64,000 nucleotides of DNA from Niebla homalea (Eukaryota > Ascomycota > Lecanoromycetes > Lecanorales > Ramalinaceae). This document shows, in pieces, positions 20,923-32,100 of the stretch. Positions within the stretch are counted from its first letter, which is position 1. Every line of letters begins with the position of its first letter. A program made the position numbers and the translations under genes. The stretch is from positions 248,001-312,000 of the forward strand of contig JAHGAU010000040.1 in assembly GCA_019925105.1 (NCBI GenBank). Direction: 5' to 3'. The notes under the pieces were generated by a model that saw nothing but the letters and a program-made list of their open reading frames with translations, was not told where the DNA came from and searched no databases.

Positions 20923-23900
20923 ATGTCAACCATCTCGGGCGACGATGACGACGACTTTCGCCAGATTGCTCGCTACAAATTGAAGGATGGCAGGTACATC
21001 AACCTCCGCCGCAGGTTTCCCGACCCTGAGAAGTCACCCGCATCATCTCGCAGATCCAGTATCGCACCGTCATCACCGACTTCGTCACGAACTCCAAGTG
21101 TCGCATCCCCTTCATCACAACGCAGAGGTAGCAATGCGCCGCCAACTCCATCACGAACGCCTAGTACTGCTTCGCCATCATTACAGCGCAAGCCCAGCAG
21201 TGCGCCTAAATTGGGAGCACCCATGGGTAAACGTCCCTCGTTAGTGCCACAAAGGGCCTCTACTTCTACGGCACCAAAGAGTGATGCTGGTAGCATTGCA
21301 AGTGAGAGGGGTCCACCTCCGAAGCTACCACCACGGCGGCCTTCTGAGCTGAGTAGGACGACCTCAATCGCAAATGATGGACCGCCTAAGAGACCATCAC
21401 TGGCTGGTGGTCGAGGGGATTCCATCGCGCAGAATGGGCCGCCTAGACGGCCATCAGGGATGAGTAGTTTAGCGAGTGAGACCGAGTCCCGGGGGAGGGG
21501 AGAGTCAATGCAGCGACGACCATCGGGGCTGACGAGGGTAGACTCTCGGTTCGGACCCTCTGCAGCTGAAAGACGGCCTTCAATCGCAGAGCGGGAATCA
21601 AAGACCCAGGAGTCGCTGCCAAGACGACCGTCAGGGCTTAGTAGGTCTGTCAGCCAAGCTCAAGATGCGCCTCCTACGGAGAGGCCATCATTGCCCAATC
21701 AAACAAGTTCGCAAGCAACCAAATCAGCTCCAAAAAGACCATCCTTGCTCGGCCGAACCTCCAAAGATGTCAAGCCCGAAGAGTCGAAAAGACCTTCTGC
21801 CATAGATATCACCAAGTCAGAAACGCGGCCAAAGTTACCACGGAAATCTTCACTCATATCACCAAGCAGCTCTCAAGGTGATCTCACACGACCTCGACTG
21901 CCATCAGGTAGGAGAGTCTCGTTCAAGGATGATGAATCAATCTCATCTGCAGCTCCAGATCCAAAGGTGTTGCCTGATCTTGCCGAGGAAGATGTTCATC
22001 AAGAAGACAATGTACCATTGCGGAGACCATCTAAAACCCCCAAAAAGCCAAGATCAAAGAAGTCTGTCAGTAAGCCGCCGGCAGAAACAACTAAAGAAGC
22101 AACATCTGCTACTGATCCAGCCAACGCCAAAACCAATGTGACTGAGAGTAAAGCACCGCAAGCTGACGCGGTCCCAAAAAAAGGTGGTAACGATGCCGAC
22201 AAACCCAGGAAACCCCCGAAACTGGGACCGAAGAAACAACCATCCACCAAGTCCAAAGCGAAACCCGCCGAGCCCAAATCAGCCTCAACCAAGAAACCAA
22301 AGCCTTCGTCAACCGAGAAAGACGAGGAGAAGAAGCCAGATACGCCAGTCACCAAACTTGCCGAAGACGACCGGGACCTCAAGTCTGTCCTCTCTGAAGA
22401 GCAATGCGGCGATCTCACTCTTCTCATCACCGACATAACAAGCCGCATGAGAACCGACATTGAGTCCCATTTCGACGCCTCCAAAGGCCTCAAATTGATT
22501 CAGGATGGCAACTCTGAGAAGAGCGATCCGCTTGAAAGACCTCTCGACTTTGATCCAGGTACTGTTGACATTGACTCTTACGATAAAGAGCGAAAAATCC
22601 GTTCCGAGCAGGAAAAGGAGGTCGCTCGCCCAGAAGTGAAGAAATTGAAAGACTCGAACCTCAAGTGGTTCGACGAATGGCGCCAAGAAGTCATTCTTCG
22701 AGTTGGCGAAGCTGTCAATTCCAAAGAAACCGCCTCAAACCAACAGAGGCAATCGAACCCAGCGGCACCGCCATCGACGACGCAAGGAAGGCAGATCCAG
22801 AAGTTTGACGCTGGGTCTCAGACTCCTGGTTCTACTGGGCCAAAGCTGGAAGAGTTATTTCCGAGGATCAAGACCCCTTTGACGAAGTTGCCAATGGCAA
22901 AGCGCATACTGGGACTGCATTCCGTGCTGCTGCTACTGCTTGGTTTGGAGCATTACAATGCTGCCTCTCGCGTCCTCCTACTTTACCTGACTTCTAGTTT
23001 GAAGATCGGCTTGAGCAGCTTGAGAGACGATGAGGAGACTACAGCGCAGGGGTTGTTAAAAGCTGCAGAGCAGATGTCGGCAGATGAAGAAGCACACCAA
23101 CGCTTTCAGGAAAGCAACAACCCAAGTCGCAAATGGAAGATCCGGGCTGCCACAGCCGCTGGCGCCGCCATCATTGGGTACACTGGTGGTTTGGCAGCGC
23201 CCATGATCGCCGCTGGAGTGGGCAGTATCATGGGTGAGATGGGTCTAGGAGCTACAGCAGCAGCAGGCTATCTTGGCAGCGTGGCTAGCTCGGCTACTGT
23301 GGTAGGTGCATTGTTTGGTGCCTACGGTGGCCGCATGACAGGTCAAGTAATGGAGAACATCTCTGCAGGTGTGCAAGACTTTGGCTTCCTCCCTATCCAC
23401 GGCGAGCGCAAATCTCACGATGACTCCGTCAATGCCGTGACCAACACTCGGCGTCTCCGCGTCATCATCGCCATCTCTGGCTGGCTGCTCGAGAAGGAAG
23501 AAGTCGTCACCCCATGGCGCGTTCTCCAACCTTCTGCCGAAGTCTTCGCCCTCCGCTTCGAGCTCGAGACCTTGCTCAATCTGGGACAAAGCTTCGACAC
23601 CATGCTCCAGAGCGCTGTTTACGGCTACGCACAATCGACCATGATCCAACAAACCATCCTCAGCGAACTGATGTCCGGCATGATGTACCCAATGGCCCTC
23701 ACCAAAGTCGCCCGCGTAGTCGACAACCCCTTCAGCCTGGCCCAAACCCGTGCCGACAAGGCCGGCCAAGTCCTCGCCGACGCCCTCATCAACCGCGTCC
23801 AGGGTGAACGGCCTGTCACGCTCATTGCATACTCCTTAGGGGCTCGTGTGATCTACTCCTGCCTCACTTCGCTCGCCAAACGGAAAGCTTTTGGTTTGGT

Positions 23901-25515
23901 CGAATCCGCTGTTTTGATGGGTGCACCTGTCCCCTCGGACACCCGCACCTGGCGAGCCATGCGTGCCACTGTCAGCGGCCGCCTCGTCAACGTCTACTCT
24001 TCCAATGACTATCTCCTCGCCTTCCTCTACCGCACCTCAAGCCTACAATATGGTGTCGCAGGTCTCGTCCCCGTCACCGGTCTTGCCGGCATCGAGAACG
24101 TCGACGTCACGGAAACAGTTTCCGGTCATTTACGATACCGCTATCTGGTGGGCTCGATCCTCCAAAAAATCCGCTTCGAAGACGTTGATAAAGACGAAGT
24201 CGCCAAGGAATCCGCCGCTTTTGGTGCCATCGTCAAGGAGGAGCAGAAGCGGACGTATTTGCAGAAGGCGGGAGATCTTTACGACAATTACCGAGGCAAG
24301 AAACCGCAGTCGTCGGCACAGAAGAAGGCCAATAAGCAGAAAAAGGAGAAGAAACAGAAGCAACTGGATTCCCTCAGCGATAAGGACGCCGAGAAGGAAG
24401 TCACCGCCATGGAGAAATCTGTCGATGAGAAAACGAAGACTGGGTTGATGCAGTGGGCCGCCGAACAGCTCTACCTCTCCTCTCCCGCGAATGATAAAGC
24501 CAAGGATGTTGAAGCGAAGGTGAAACCTCCGCAGCAAGGCGGGAAAGCTGAGACGGTGGAGCCGGGTGGGAATAAGAGTTATTATCAGTGGGCGAAGGAG
24601 GCGACTTATCTTTCCCGCAGTGGTGGCGCTGAGGCTGTAAGTGCGAAGAAGGGCAAGGAGAGGGGGGCTAGTGTTGCACAGCAGCAGCAAGAACAGAGTG
24701 GCGAGAAGGAGGGGAAGGGACAGCAGCAGCAGCAGCAGCAGCAGCAGGCGGGATATTTGGCCAGCGCGGCGGGGTATATACCTACGGCTTACGTGCCCAG
24801 CATACGCGGCAAAAGAGGTGGTGGTGGTGGTGGCGAGAAAAACGGTGAGAAGAGCAGCGGTAAGCAGAGTGAGGAGAAGGAGGAGGGGAAAGATGATGAC
24901 GGTGTCAAGTCCCCCTACATGTCCCACTCCATAAGCGAGGACTCTGCCCGCGAAGAAACCAAGGGCTACACCTCGTATCTTCCATCCTTCGGGATGTCGA
25001 CAAACGCTCCAAGCGCTGCAAAGAAGGGGAAAGGTAAAGCTAAGGCGGATAGCCCCATCACCGACAAGGGTGATGAGAAAATTCAAGCCGAGATCGAACA
25101 GCGCGCCTCCAACGCTGGTCGCTTGTCCGCCGAAGAAGCGAATCAGGGTTCCAATGGCGAAGAAGAGGAGACGACGGAGGCGAGTTATGTCACTGCCACG
25201 AGTGATAATGATGGGGGGGGCGCGGGCGGAATGCCCAAGCTTCCTGACTCTGGAGAAGAAGATGATAAGGGGGAGGATACGGTGCATAAAGGCAAGCATC
25301 GCCACCACGAGGATGATGGTGAGGAAGGCGGGGAGGGAGAGAAGGCGACGCAGAGTAATTGGACCACGGATACTGAAAACAATGGTGAAGACACGGATGA
25401 TGATCCATTCACTACGCCGCCGACGAGGGAGGGGAAAGGGTTGTTTGGGTCCGGGTCGGGGAAGGAGAAGGAGAAGGAGAAGGAGAAGGAGAAGGGAGAT
25501 GAGGAGGGAGGATGA
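20923..25515 (+). CDS. DUF726/TMCO4-type alpha/beta hydrolase with long disordered tails
   Basis: Single exon, 1530 residues. The conserved core, about residues 640-1090, starts with a hydrophobic stretch (HSVLLLLLGLEHYNAAS). Next come two Gly/Ala-rich helices (AATAAGAAIIGYTGGLAAPM and the GLGATAAAGYLGSVASSATV region), then the hydrolase part with the nucleophile elbow in IAYSLGARVIYSCL (Ser971). This is the DUF726 family, which includes human TMCO4 and yeast YFL034W/Mil1. The yeast protein interacts with adaptor machinery; the catalytic role is unproven. The N-terminal 330 residues are disordered, with about ten spaced (R/K)RPS motifs. The C-terminal 400 residues are charged and contain two related WA.E..YLS motifs (MQWAAEQLYLSS, YQWAKEATYLSR), a poly-Gln run encoded near 24720-24748 and a KEKEKEKEKEK end. 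Start: first ATG, followed by an acidic MSTISGDDDDDF. Confidence 0.85.
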   Translation: MSTISGDDDDDFRQIARYKLKDGRYINLRRRFPDPEKSPASSRRSSIAPSSPTSSRTPSVASPSSQRRGSNAPPTPSRTPSTASPSLQRKPSSAPKLGAPMGKRPSLVPQRASTSTAPKSDAGSIASERGPPPKLPPRRPSELSRTTSIANDGPPKRPSLAGGRGDSIAQNGPPRRPSGMSSLASETESRGRGESMQRRPSGLTRVDSRFGPSAAERRPSIAERESKTQESLPRRPSGLSRSVSQAQDAPPTERPSLPNQTSSQATKSAPKRPSLLGRTSKDVKPEESKRPSAIDITKSETRPKLPRKSSLISPSSSQGDLTRPRLPSGRRVSFKDDESISSAAPDPKVLPDLAEEDVHQEDNVPLRRPSKTPKKPRSKKSVSKPPAETTKEATSATDPANAKTNVTESKAPQADAVPKKGGNDADKPRKPPKLGPKKQPSTKSKAKPAEPKSASTKKPKPSSTEKDEEKKPDTPVTKLAEDDRDLKSVLSEEQCGDLTLLITDITSRMRTDIESHFDASKGLKLIQDGNSEKSDPLERPLDFDPGTVDIDSYDKERKIRSEQEKEVARPEVKKLKDSNLKWFDEWRQEVILRVGEAVNSKETASNQQRQSNPAAPPSTTQGRQIQKFDAGSQTPGSTGPKLEELFPRIKTPLTKLPMAKRILGLHSVLLLLLGLEHYNAASRVLLLYLTSSLKIGLSSLRDDEETTAQGLLKAAEQMSADEEAHQRFQESNNPSRKWKIRAATAAGAAIIGYTGGLAAPMIAAGVGSIMGEMGLGATAAAGYLGSVASSATVVGALFGAYGGRMTGQVMENISAGVQDFGFLPIHGERKSHDDSVNAVTNTRRLRVIIAISGWLLEKEEVVTPWRVLQPSAEVFALRFELETLLNLGQSFDTMLQSAVYGYAQSTMIQQTILSELMSGMMYPMALTKVARVVDNPFSLAQTRADKAGQVLADALINRVQGERPVTLIAYSLGARVIYSCLTSLAKRKAFGLVESAVLMGAPVPSDTRTWRAMRATVSGRLVNVYSSNDYLLAFLYRTSSLQYGVAGLVPVTGLAGIENVDVTETVSGHLRYRYLVGSILQKIRFEDVDKDEVAKESAAFGAIVKEEQKRTYLQKAGDLYDNYRGKKPQSSAQKKANKQKKEKKQKQLDSLSDKDAEKEVTAMEKSVDEKTKTGLMQWAAEQLYLSSPANDKAKDVEAKVKPPQQGGKAETVEPGGNKSYYQWAKEATYLSRSGGAEAVSAKKGKERGASVAQQQQEQSGEKEGKGQQQQQQQQQAGYLASAAGYIPTAYVPSIRGKRGGGGGGEKNGEKSSGKQSEEKEEGKDDDGVKSPYMSHSISEDSAREETKGYTSYLPSFGMSTNAPSAAKKGKGKAKADSPITDKGDEKIQAEIEQRASNAGRLSAEEANQGSNGEEEETTEASYVTATSDNDGGGAGGMPKLPDSGEEDDKGEDTVHKGKHRHHEDDGEEGGEGEKATQSNWTTDTENNGEDTDDDPFTTPPTREGKGLFGSGSGKEKEKEKEKEKGDEEGG

Positions 25516-26439
25516 GTTGGTAGGGGCGCGTGGGGCTATTCAAAAGCTCTTTTTGGAATACAAGAGCAGAAGAGGAGGCATGACATGTGTACAAACTGTA
25601 TCAATCTTTTGGAAGCATGACGACGTAAGCTGAATGAATGGACCGTCCATGGTGATCGCTCTGCCCTCGTGATTGTACGGAGCTCCTGCAAATACATGCG
25701 TGCGTGTGTTCGCGTCGTGAAAAAAACTTCTTGTTGGTGCACGCACGAAGGAACAGAAAAGGAGCTATTCTCGATTGGGAGAAACCCAGCACCTCCAGCG
25801 TCGGTTTGCGCTGAACCAGTTTCGAACCAGTTACGATCCGCACATGCTGCTATAGGATCTAGGGGCGTAATAACCTATATTGAAGATGTTCTTTGGATGT
25901 TGTGATGATGTTGTATATACCGTAGTCACATTTACTTAAGATCTTATCACTGTAGTTTACCGATACAGCTGGTTAGGTGGTTATACCCCCAATCAACTAA
26001 CGATTGCGACAGTATAGCAATGGGATACCTTACTGAGTCACTGGCGTTTCCTCACAGGGCCGAGTCTTCGGGGGTCTGTTTTAGGGGCCACAGCCCTCTA
26101 AAGCACTAATTTTCGCTGAAAAGCCATCAACCAAATCAAGTCCGGCTCCCTCCTTCAAGCTTAGCATACCATTTACCTACGGTACACCACGTCTTGAACA
26201 CCTTTACAATCCACTCAACAGCCATCCGATCCTTGCGCAGAGGTTTTGAAATAGTCTCCCAATCCGAACTACCTGCGCACAATGCCGTAACTCGCCCTCC
26301 CTCCCTCCCTCCTTCCTTCAGCACCTCTCCGCCATTCCTACCCCCATGCCAACCCCCTCCCCTCGTAACAACGGCATCACCCCTCCCTTCACCACCCATC
26401 CATCTCCACACCCTCCCTCCCTCCACCACAACAACAATA
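25516..26439. other. intergenic, nothing recognised
   Basis: About 0.9 kb between the DUF726 and DUF4385 genes. The part just before 26440 is a pyrimidine-rich leader (CTCCCTCC-type runs and ACAACAACA), typical of fungal 5' untranslated sequence. No gene found. Confidence 0.4.
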
Positions 26440-27069
26440 ATGTCCCTCCAACAACAACAACAGCAACAAGCCCACGACCCCACCCACCCCTGGCGCACCT
26501 ACCGCATCCGCCGGGGCGAACAAGGCGTCCTGACCTACGAACCCTACAAATCGGCCCTCCTCCCCCTCTGGCGCTTCCGCACCGCCGCCATCGCCGCCAC
26601 CTCCGCCGCCGCCCTCGGGGACCGCTTCGCGGCCTACGAAGCGCAGCGCGATTTCGTCGGCATGGACATGTGCCGCAAGTTCCTGCAGATGGGCATGACG
26701 AGGAGTCAGCGGTATGCGAACCACAAGGGCGGGAGGAAGTATGGTAATAAGAAGGCTGATGATGAAAATGGTGGTGGTGGTGGTGGTGGTGGTGAAGGGG
26801 TCGTGCGGGTGAAGAGGGAGGAGGGAGAGGAGTGGGAGGGGAGGAGGGAGAAGGAGGAGGCGAGTTTGGTGTTCAGAGAGGTTTGGGAGCGGGTGAAGGG
26901 GAGGGAGGGGTATAAGAGGGCGAAGGAGGAGTTTCTGGCGAGGCAGAGGGAGTGGGATCGGGAGGAGAAGGGGAGGAAGAGGAGGGTAAGGGAGGATGCG
27001 GACGATGGTGCAGAAGGCGATGAGGAGAAAGGGGAGAAACGCAATAGCAGGAAGGGGAAGAGAAGGTGA
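26440..27069 (+). CDS. DUF4385 domain protein
   Basis: 209 residues. The start at 26440 (MSLQQQQQQQ) was chosen because the frame upstream is low-complexity leader. The core reads HPWRTYRIRRGEQGVLTYEP, then YKSALLPLWRFRT and FVGMDMCRKFLQMG, then RSQRYANHKGGRKYG. This is the signature order of DUF4385 (YRIGRGEQGVL..PY....HWRFKT..A, DFVGMDMARKFLQMG, RYANHKGG). The function of the family is unknown; it occurs in fungi and bacteria. After the core there is a Gly run encoded by GGT repeats (26770-26795), then a strongly charged Lys/Glu/Arg tail ending KGKRR that could act as a nuclear signal. Single exon. It is convergent with the oxidase gene, about 210 bp away. Confidence 0.8.
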   Translation: MSLQQQQQQQAHDPTHPWRTYRIRRGEQGVLTYEPYKSALLPLWRFRTAAIAATSAAALGDRFAAYEAQRDFVGMDMCRKFLQMGMTRSQRYANHKGGRKYGNKKADDENGGGGGGGGEGVVRVKREEGEEWEGRREKEEASLVFREVWERVKGREGYKRAKEEFLARQREWDREEKGRKRRVREDADDGAEGDEEKGEKRNSRKGKRR

Positions 27070-27277
27070 TTGCTTTTCGCAGAGATTGGACGCGAATCAT
27101 CTACAATCTCGGGAATCATCCAACTATTTCAATGGGCCTGGGATGGCAATGACTAGGGTATGACATCTCGCGAGGAATGTGGCCTCCATTCCATCCTTTT
27201 CGAAATCCATATTGTCTCTAACGGGCCTGCTACGATTCTTGTCAAAGAGACCTTTACCAATCACGTTTCGGAGATCC

Positions 27278-28599
27278 TCAAAGTCTCGCCAATGGTCCAT
27301 CTGGCCGAACGACCCCCAACGAAGCCTTGGTGATGTCGGCAACGCTATTACATCCACACAGCTGCATACACCTCTTGAACTCTTGATAGAACGTTTCAAG
27401 CATCAACTCTACGCCTGCTTGCCCATCATACTATCGCCTGTCAGCGGCAGTCCAACTTCTCTAGAGAGGGCATTACTCACCGCAAGTCCCCATATCGCCG
27501 GTCTCCCTACCCAGCAACACTCCGCCCCTAAGGCCAAACATTTGAAGATGTCCGCCCCACTCCGAATCCCACCATCAACATGGATCCTTACTCCACTCCC
27601 CCTCGCCGCCTCCACGCACTCGGCCAACACATCGATCGTGGCTGGCACACCATCCAGCTGCCTTCCCCCGTGATTACTCACCACCACCCCCTCAACCCCC
27701 CACCTCACCGCCTCCCTCACATCCTCCCCAGTCAACACGCCCTTGACCCAAATCTCCATCTCCGGCGCCACCTCCCTCAACCATGTCACCTCCCTCTCCC
27801 AGCTGTGATCGGGATCATTCATCGTCACGAACCCATCATCATGGCTCCTCGTCCTTATATACTCTGACGACATGCCCATGTTTGGGAACCCCAATCCGAC
27901 GGGGGTGCGAAAATCATTGCGCCACTCATTATACCGCACCCCGAGCACGGGACTATCTGCCGTGAGGAAGACGGCGGTGCAACCCGCCTTTCGCGCTCGC
28001 TCAACGATCCCCCGTTGGAGGGCACGGTCGCGCATCGTATACATCTGCATCGCGTGTCTGATCCCCGGATCCACCCCTTGCCCAGCCGCACGGATCTCCT
28101 CGACGGCGTAGTTGGCGAAGGTGGAGACCGCCATGTTGACGCCCTTGGTGGCGCAGGCTCGCGACGTGGCGAGTTCGCCGTCCCGGTGCGCCATCGCCTG
28201 GATGCCGGCCGGCGAGATGCAGACCGGGAACGAGATCTCCCGACCGAAACAGTGCGTTGCCGTCGAGACGGCCGAGACGGGGCGGAGCACGCGGGGCCGC
28301 AGCCGGTATTTCGCGAAGGCGAGATGGTTGGCGTGGAGGGTGGTTTGGTCCGTGGAGCCGGAATTGTAGAACTCTGGTGGTTGATTGATTGATTGATTAG
28401 GCACGTCAATTGGGGGGGGCGTGGGGGGGAGGGCGGGTGGGTTTGATAACATCGCCGCAATCATGGGACGGACGAACGAACGAACGAACGGACCTCGAAC
28501 ACTTCGTTCCAGCCTCGAGCTGCCCGCCTCCTCCAAGTCGGGGATGCAGAGGATGCGGCCATCGCGCGGTTGGAGGGTGGTGCGGTTTTGCTCGGCCAT
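27278..28599 (-). CDS. FMN-dependent (S)-2-hydroxyacid oxidase, peroxisomal type
   Basis: Three exons: 28599-28494, 28373-27481 and 27430-27278, giving 383 residues. Introns are 120 nt and 50 nt (GTGAGT .. GCTGAC .. TAG), with phases 1 and 0. The enzyme oxidises 2-hydroxy acids such as glycolate or L-lactate with FMN, passing electrons to oxygen (oxidases) or cytochromes (dehydrogenases). Visible marks: EFYNSGSTDQTTL, SPAGIQAMAHRDGE, TADSPVLGVRYNE, the active site SNHGGRQLDG with the catalytic His, HVDGGIRSGADIFK and, after the second splice, YDGQAGVELMLETFYQEFK, then LCGCNSVADI. The protein ends in ARL, a good type-1 peroxisomal signal, which favours a glycolate-oxidase-like enzyme. No cytochrome b5 domain is present. 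Intron 1 and the leader contain CGAA and AATC tetranucleotide runs. The Copia element lies 266 bp upstream. Confidence 0.88.
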
Positions 28600-28860
28600 T
28601 TGGGTCCAATCAATCAATCAATCAATCAATCAAATTATCGAACAACCCATCGAACCATTCCTCTATCACTCAGAATGAAGTGTAACAAAAAAGCAAAGCA
28701 ATGTCGCCTTAGCCCAAGGGACGAACATATGATAACTCGATTGCTGCTTATCAAGTTCCCTACCTTATCATATCCAATACGCGATTGCGCGGGGGGGGAG
28801 CCATCAATTGGGATTTCGAGGCGTGCGTCATCGCACATGAGAATGATATTAAAATGATTA
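28600..28860. promoter_or_regulatory. residual promoter region of the hydroxyacid oxidase
   Basis: About 260 bases between the oxidase start and the retrotransposon. They include an AATC tetranucleotide run (28608-28632) immediately before the ATG. Any upstream control elements beyond this have been separated from the gene by 5.8 kb of transposon. Confidence 0.35.
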
Positions 28861-28865
28861 CCCCT
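28861..28865. other. target site duplication, left copy (CCCCT)
   Basis: CCCCT immediately before the left LTR, identical to 34705-34709 after the right LTR. Five bases is the usual length for Copia and Gypsy integrases. Confidence 0.85.
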
Positions 28866-29164
28866 TGATGCACGGGGGTATTCCGCGGTGATGCACGGGG
28901 GTATTCCGCGGTTGTCTTGGCAGCCCCTGCATTGAAGACCCTATCGCATAAAGGCCTACCAGACGGCCTTTTGTCAACGGTATTACAGGTGCATCAGTGC
29001 ATAAGGTATGGTAAGTATACGGTTATTAAACGGTCCTTAAGATAGATATAAATACGGTCGTTATTACGGTATAATTAAATAAATATAATAGTAAACTTAA
29101 TATAAATAATTTAGCTTATTTACCCTTCCTTTATATTTTATATTTATTTATATATATTATATTA
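28866..29164 (+). repeat. 5' LTR of the Copia element
   Basis: 299 bp. It opens with a 23-bp sequence repeated twice in tandem (28866-28888, 28889-28911). The first 130 bases are unmutated; from 28996 on, each difference from the right LTR is a T or A here. The end matches the right LTR base for base in length. Confidence 0.9.
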
Positions 29165-32100
29165 AGTTTTAAGCTTAATTAATAAAATAATTAATTATAA
29201 TATACTATTTAAATAATAATCTTATTTAAGTAATATCTATAATATTTATATAATTATTTAAGACCGTAAAATAATTATAACTTTAATCTCCGATACTTTA
29301 ATAAGTAATTATAATTATAAGGATATTAAAGAGGATAATTTAATATAATAATATTTACTTTATTAAGCGTAATATATATTTTATATTTCTGGTAATAATA
29401 GTGCTTAAAATAAAAGGATAACGCCGTTATTACTTAAGGTATTTACCGTAAGAATTACTAAATTACCCTTAAATATTTTTAAGGAATCCTTTATAAAGCT
29501 GGCTTTATATAAGCTTCTTAAGCTTAATAATAATAACTTCCATAAGTAAAATTAAGCTATAAAACGTTTTTTAAGAAGTTATTTATTATAAGATATTATA
29601 GATAACTTAACCTTATATTTTTAAGTCCCGTTTTAAGTTAAGATTTAAATTATATATACCGATTTTACTACCGGTATACTTATAAATAACGTAATAACAA
29701 TATAGAGATTATATATTTTAATAAATAAGGACGTTATATTATTTTAGATTTATTTAACGTAAAATAAGATCTATCTCGTAAAAAATAAAAGAAGGTTAAT
29801 CCTTTTATTAATAAAAATCCTTATTATAAAGGCTTAAAAGGATAACGGAATAAATAAAGTCGCCGTATTTATAAAGAAAGTAAATAAGTAAATAAGTTAA
29901 ATTAATAAAGTTATTATATTAAATAATATTTATTTAAGCTTTATAATTATAAACTTATTTTAAGAAGTATATAAGTTTAATTTCGCTATATACCGGCTTA
30001 AGAACGATAAAAATATATTTAATAATAAAAAAAGTTATTTAAAAACTTAAAATAATCGAGATTAATATAGCTGAAAAATAAATTACTAATACCGTAATAG
30101 TAAAAATAAATAAAAAAGATAATATTAAACCCCGTTACGTAATAAAATACTATAATTACTAGAAAATAAGTTATATAATTAAGGACTATAATAAAGAAAG
30201 TATAAAAGTAAACGATAAAAACAGTAAAGAAATTAATAAAGATAAAATTAAGAAAGTAGAGAAATTTAAGAAATAAATAATTTAATCTAAATTTAAATAA
30301 GTTAAAAAAACTATAATTAAAAATAATAAAGAATTTAAAGAATTAAATTTTATTACCATTAATAAAAGGGAATATAATATTAAGGAGTTAACGTTTATAT
30401 CCATCGATAATAACGATAACCTTATTATTCTCTTAATAAAAAACGGATTGGCTTTAATAAACCTTTAAAAACTATTAAAGCAATAAGGATTTATATAATC
30501 TAGCTTTATATAAGTTTAATAATAATACCATTACGGTGGATTTAAGTAATCCTAGTCTTTATAACGGTAATAACGAAGTAAAAAATATTATTATAATAAA
30601 CGGTATAAATAATAAAGAAACCTACTTATTTAAGAGTAATTTATATAATTAAATAATAAAATAAATACGGAAAAAATATGACTTTTTTTAAAATAATAAA
30701 AGCTTAAATCCCATAAAATCTATAAATACCGGTAATAATAATTATATTTTAATAATAATAAGGGGTAACTCCTTAATAAAATAAATTAAAATATACCGTT
30801 TAAGGATAAAGAAACCTTTTAAACAATAGACTCCGGCGTTACGAAATATATATATATTCGGAGAAATATATTTCAGAATTTTAAAGAAAAGATTATAAAA
30901 ATAATAATAAAGGGTAAAGGCTCCTTAAATTTACCTAAATATAATAACATAATAATCGAGATAAACGGTTAAAACCGTATTATTTAAAACGTATTATAAG
31001 TTTCTTATTTAGGATTTAACCTTTTATTTATTTCGGTTTTAAAGGATAAAGGTATAAATATTACCTTTAACGGACGTAAAATAAAAATTACATAAGGAAA
31101 TTAACTTATTACGGTAGGGTACCGGTATAAAAAGCTTTATTTACTTATATATATCCGGAAAAACGTTACGTTAATAATTAATAAAAAAAACTTAAATCCC
31201 GTATTTTATAAATTATAAAATAAGAAAAACGGTAAGGTTAAACATAATAATAATAAAATTACTTAAGGACGTAAGAAAAATAATAATAAACTTTTTATAA
31301 TTCTTTATAACCATTTAAATTATTTAAGTATAATTAAGCTATATATTATATATAAGATAATATTAAAAATATTAAAGATATTAACCTTAAAAGACTTTTT
31401 TTATAATATATATAAAAATAATAAACTTATAAAAAATATATATAAATATTATTATATAAAAAGATAAAGCCTAGGTTTCATTTCTTTTATAACGTTTAAG
31501 GTTTTTATAATATTAAAATACCAATCCCCGGAATAATACTTTTTAAGTATTATTTATCCGTTATTAACGAGGTTACGGGGTGATTAAATTTTACCCCGTT
31601 AATAATAAAAGTTAAAATAATTAATTAAATTTTATTTATTATTAATATACTTAATCGTAAAGAAGGTAATATTATAATTAAGTACGTCTGTATTAATAAC
31701 GTAAAGGAATTTTAAGCCCTTAAAGCGGTTATTAAAGAATATAATATTATTATAGAATATATTACGTATTATATACTTAAATAAAACGGCGTAATTAAAC
31801 GGTTTAATTAAATAATTATAATAATAATTCGGTATATAATATATTATATTAAGTTATTAAATAGCTTTTAAGTTTTTACAGTTATATATATTAATTAATT
31901 AAGATAAAAACTTCTTTTTATAAAGGGAATAAGCTTTTTTAAAAAATAAATAAAAATAAAATTTCTTATTAAAAATAAAAGGACGTTTAAAATATTATAT
32001 AAAGTAAATATATTTAAAGAGATAAAACGATTAAAACTGGATGAAATCGTTATTAACGGTATTTATTTAAGAACTATATTAAGCTTATAATTATACGTTT

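Noticed and set aside
24130..25308. Minus-strand 392-codon frame rich in Leu
   Set aside because: Antisense of the Lys/Glu/Gln-rich tail of the DUF726 protein, which has clear homology on the plus strand.
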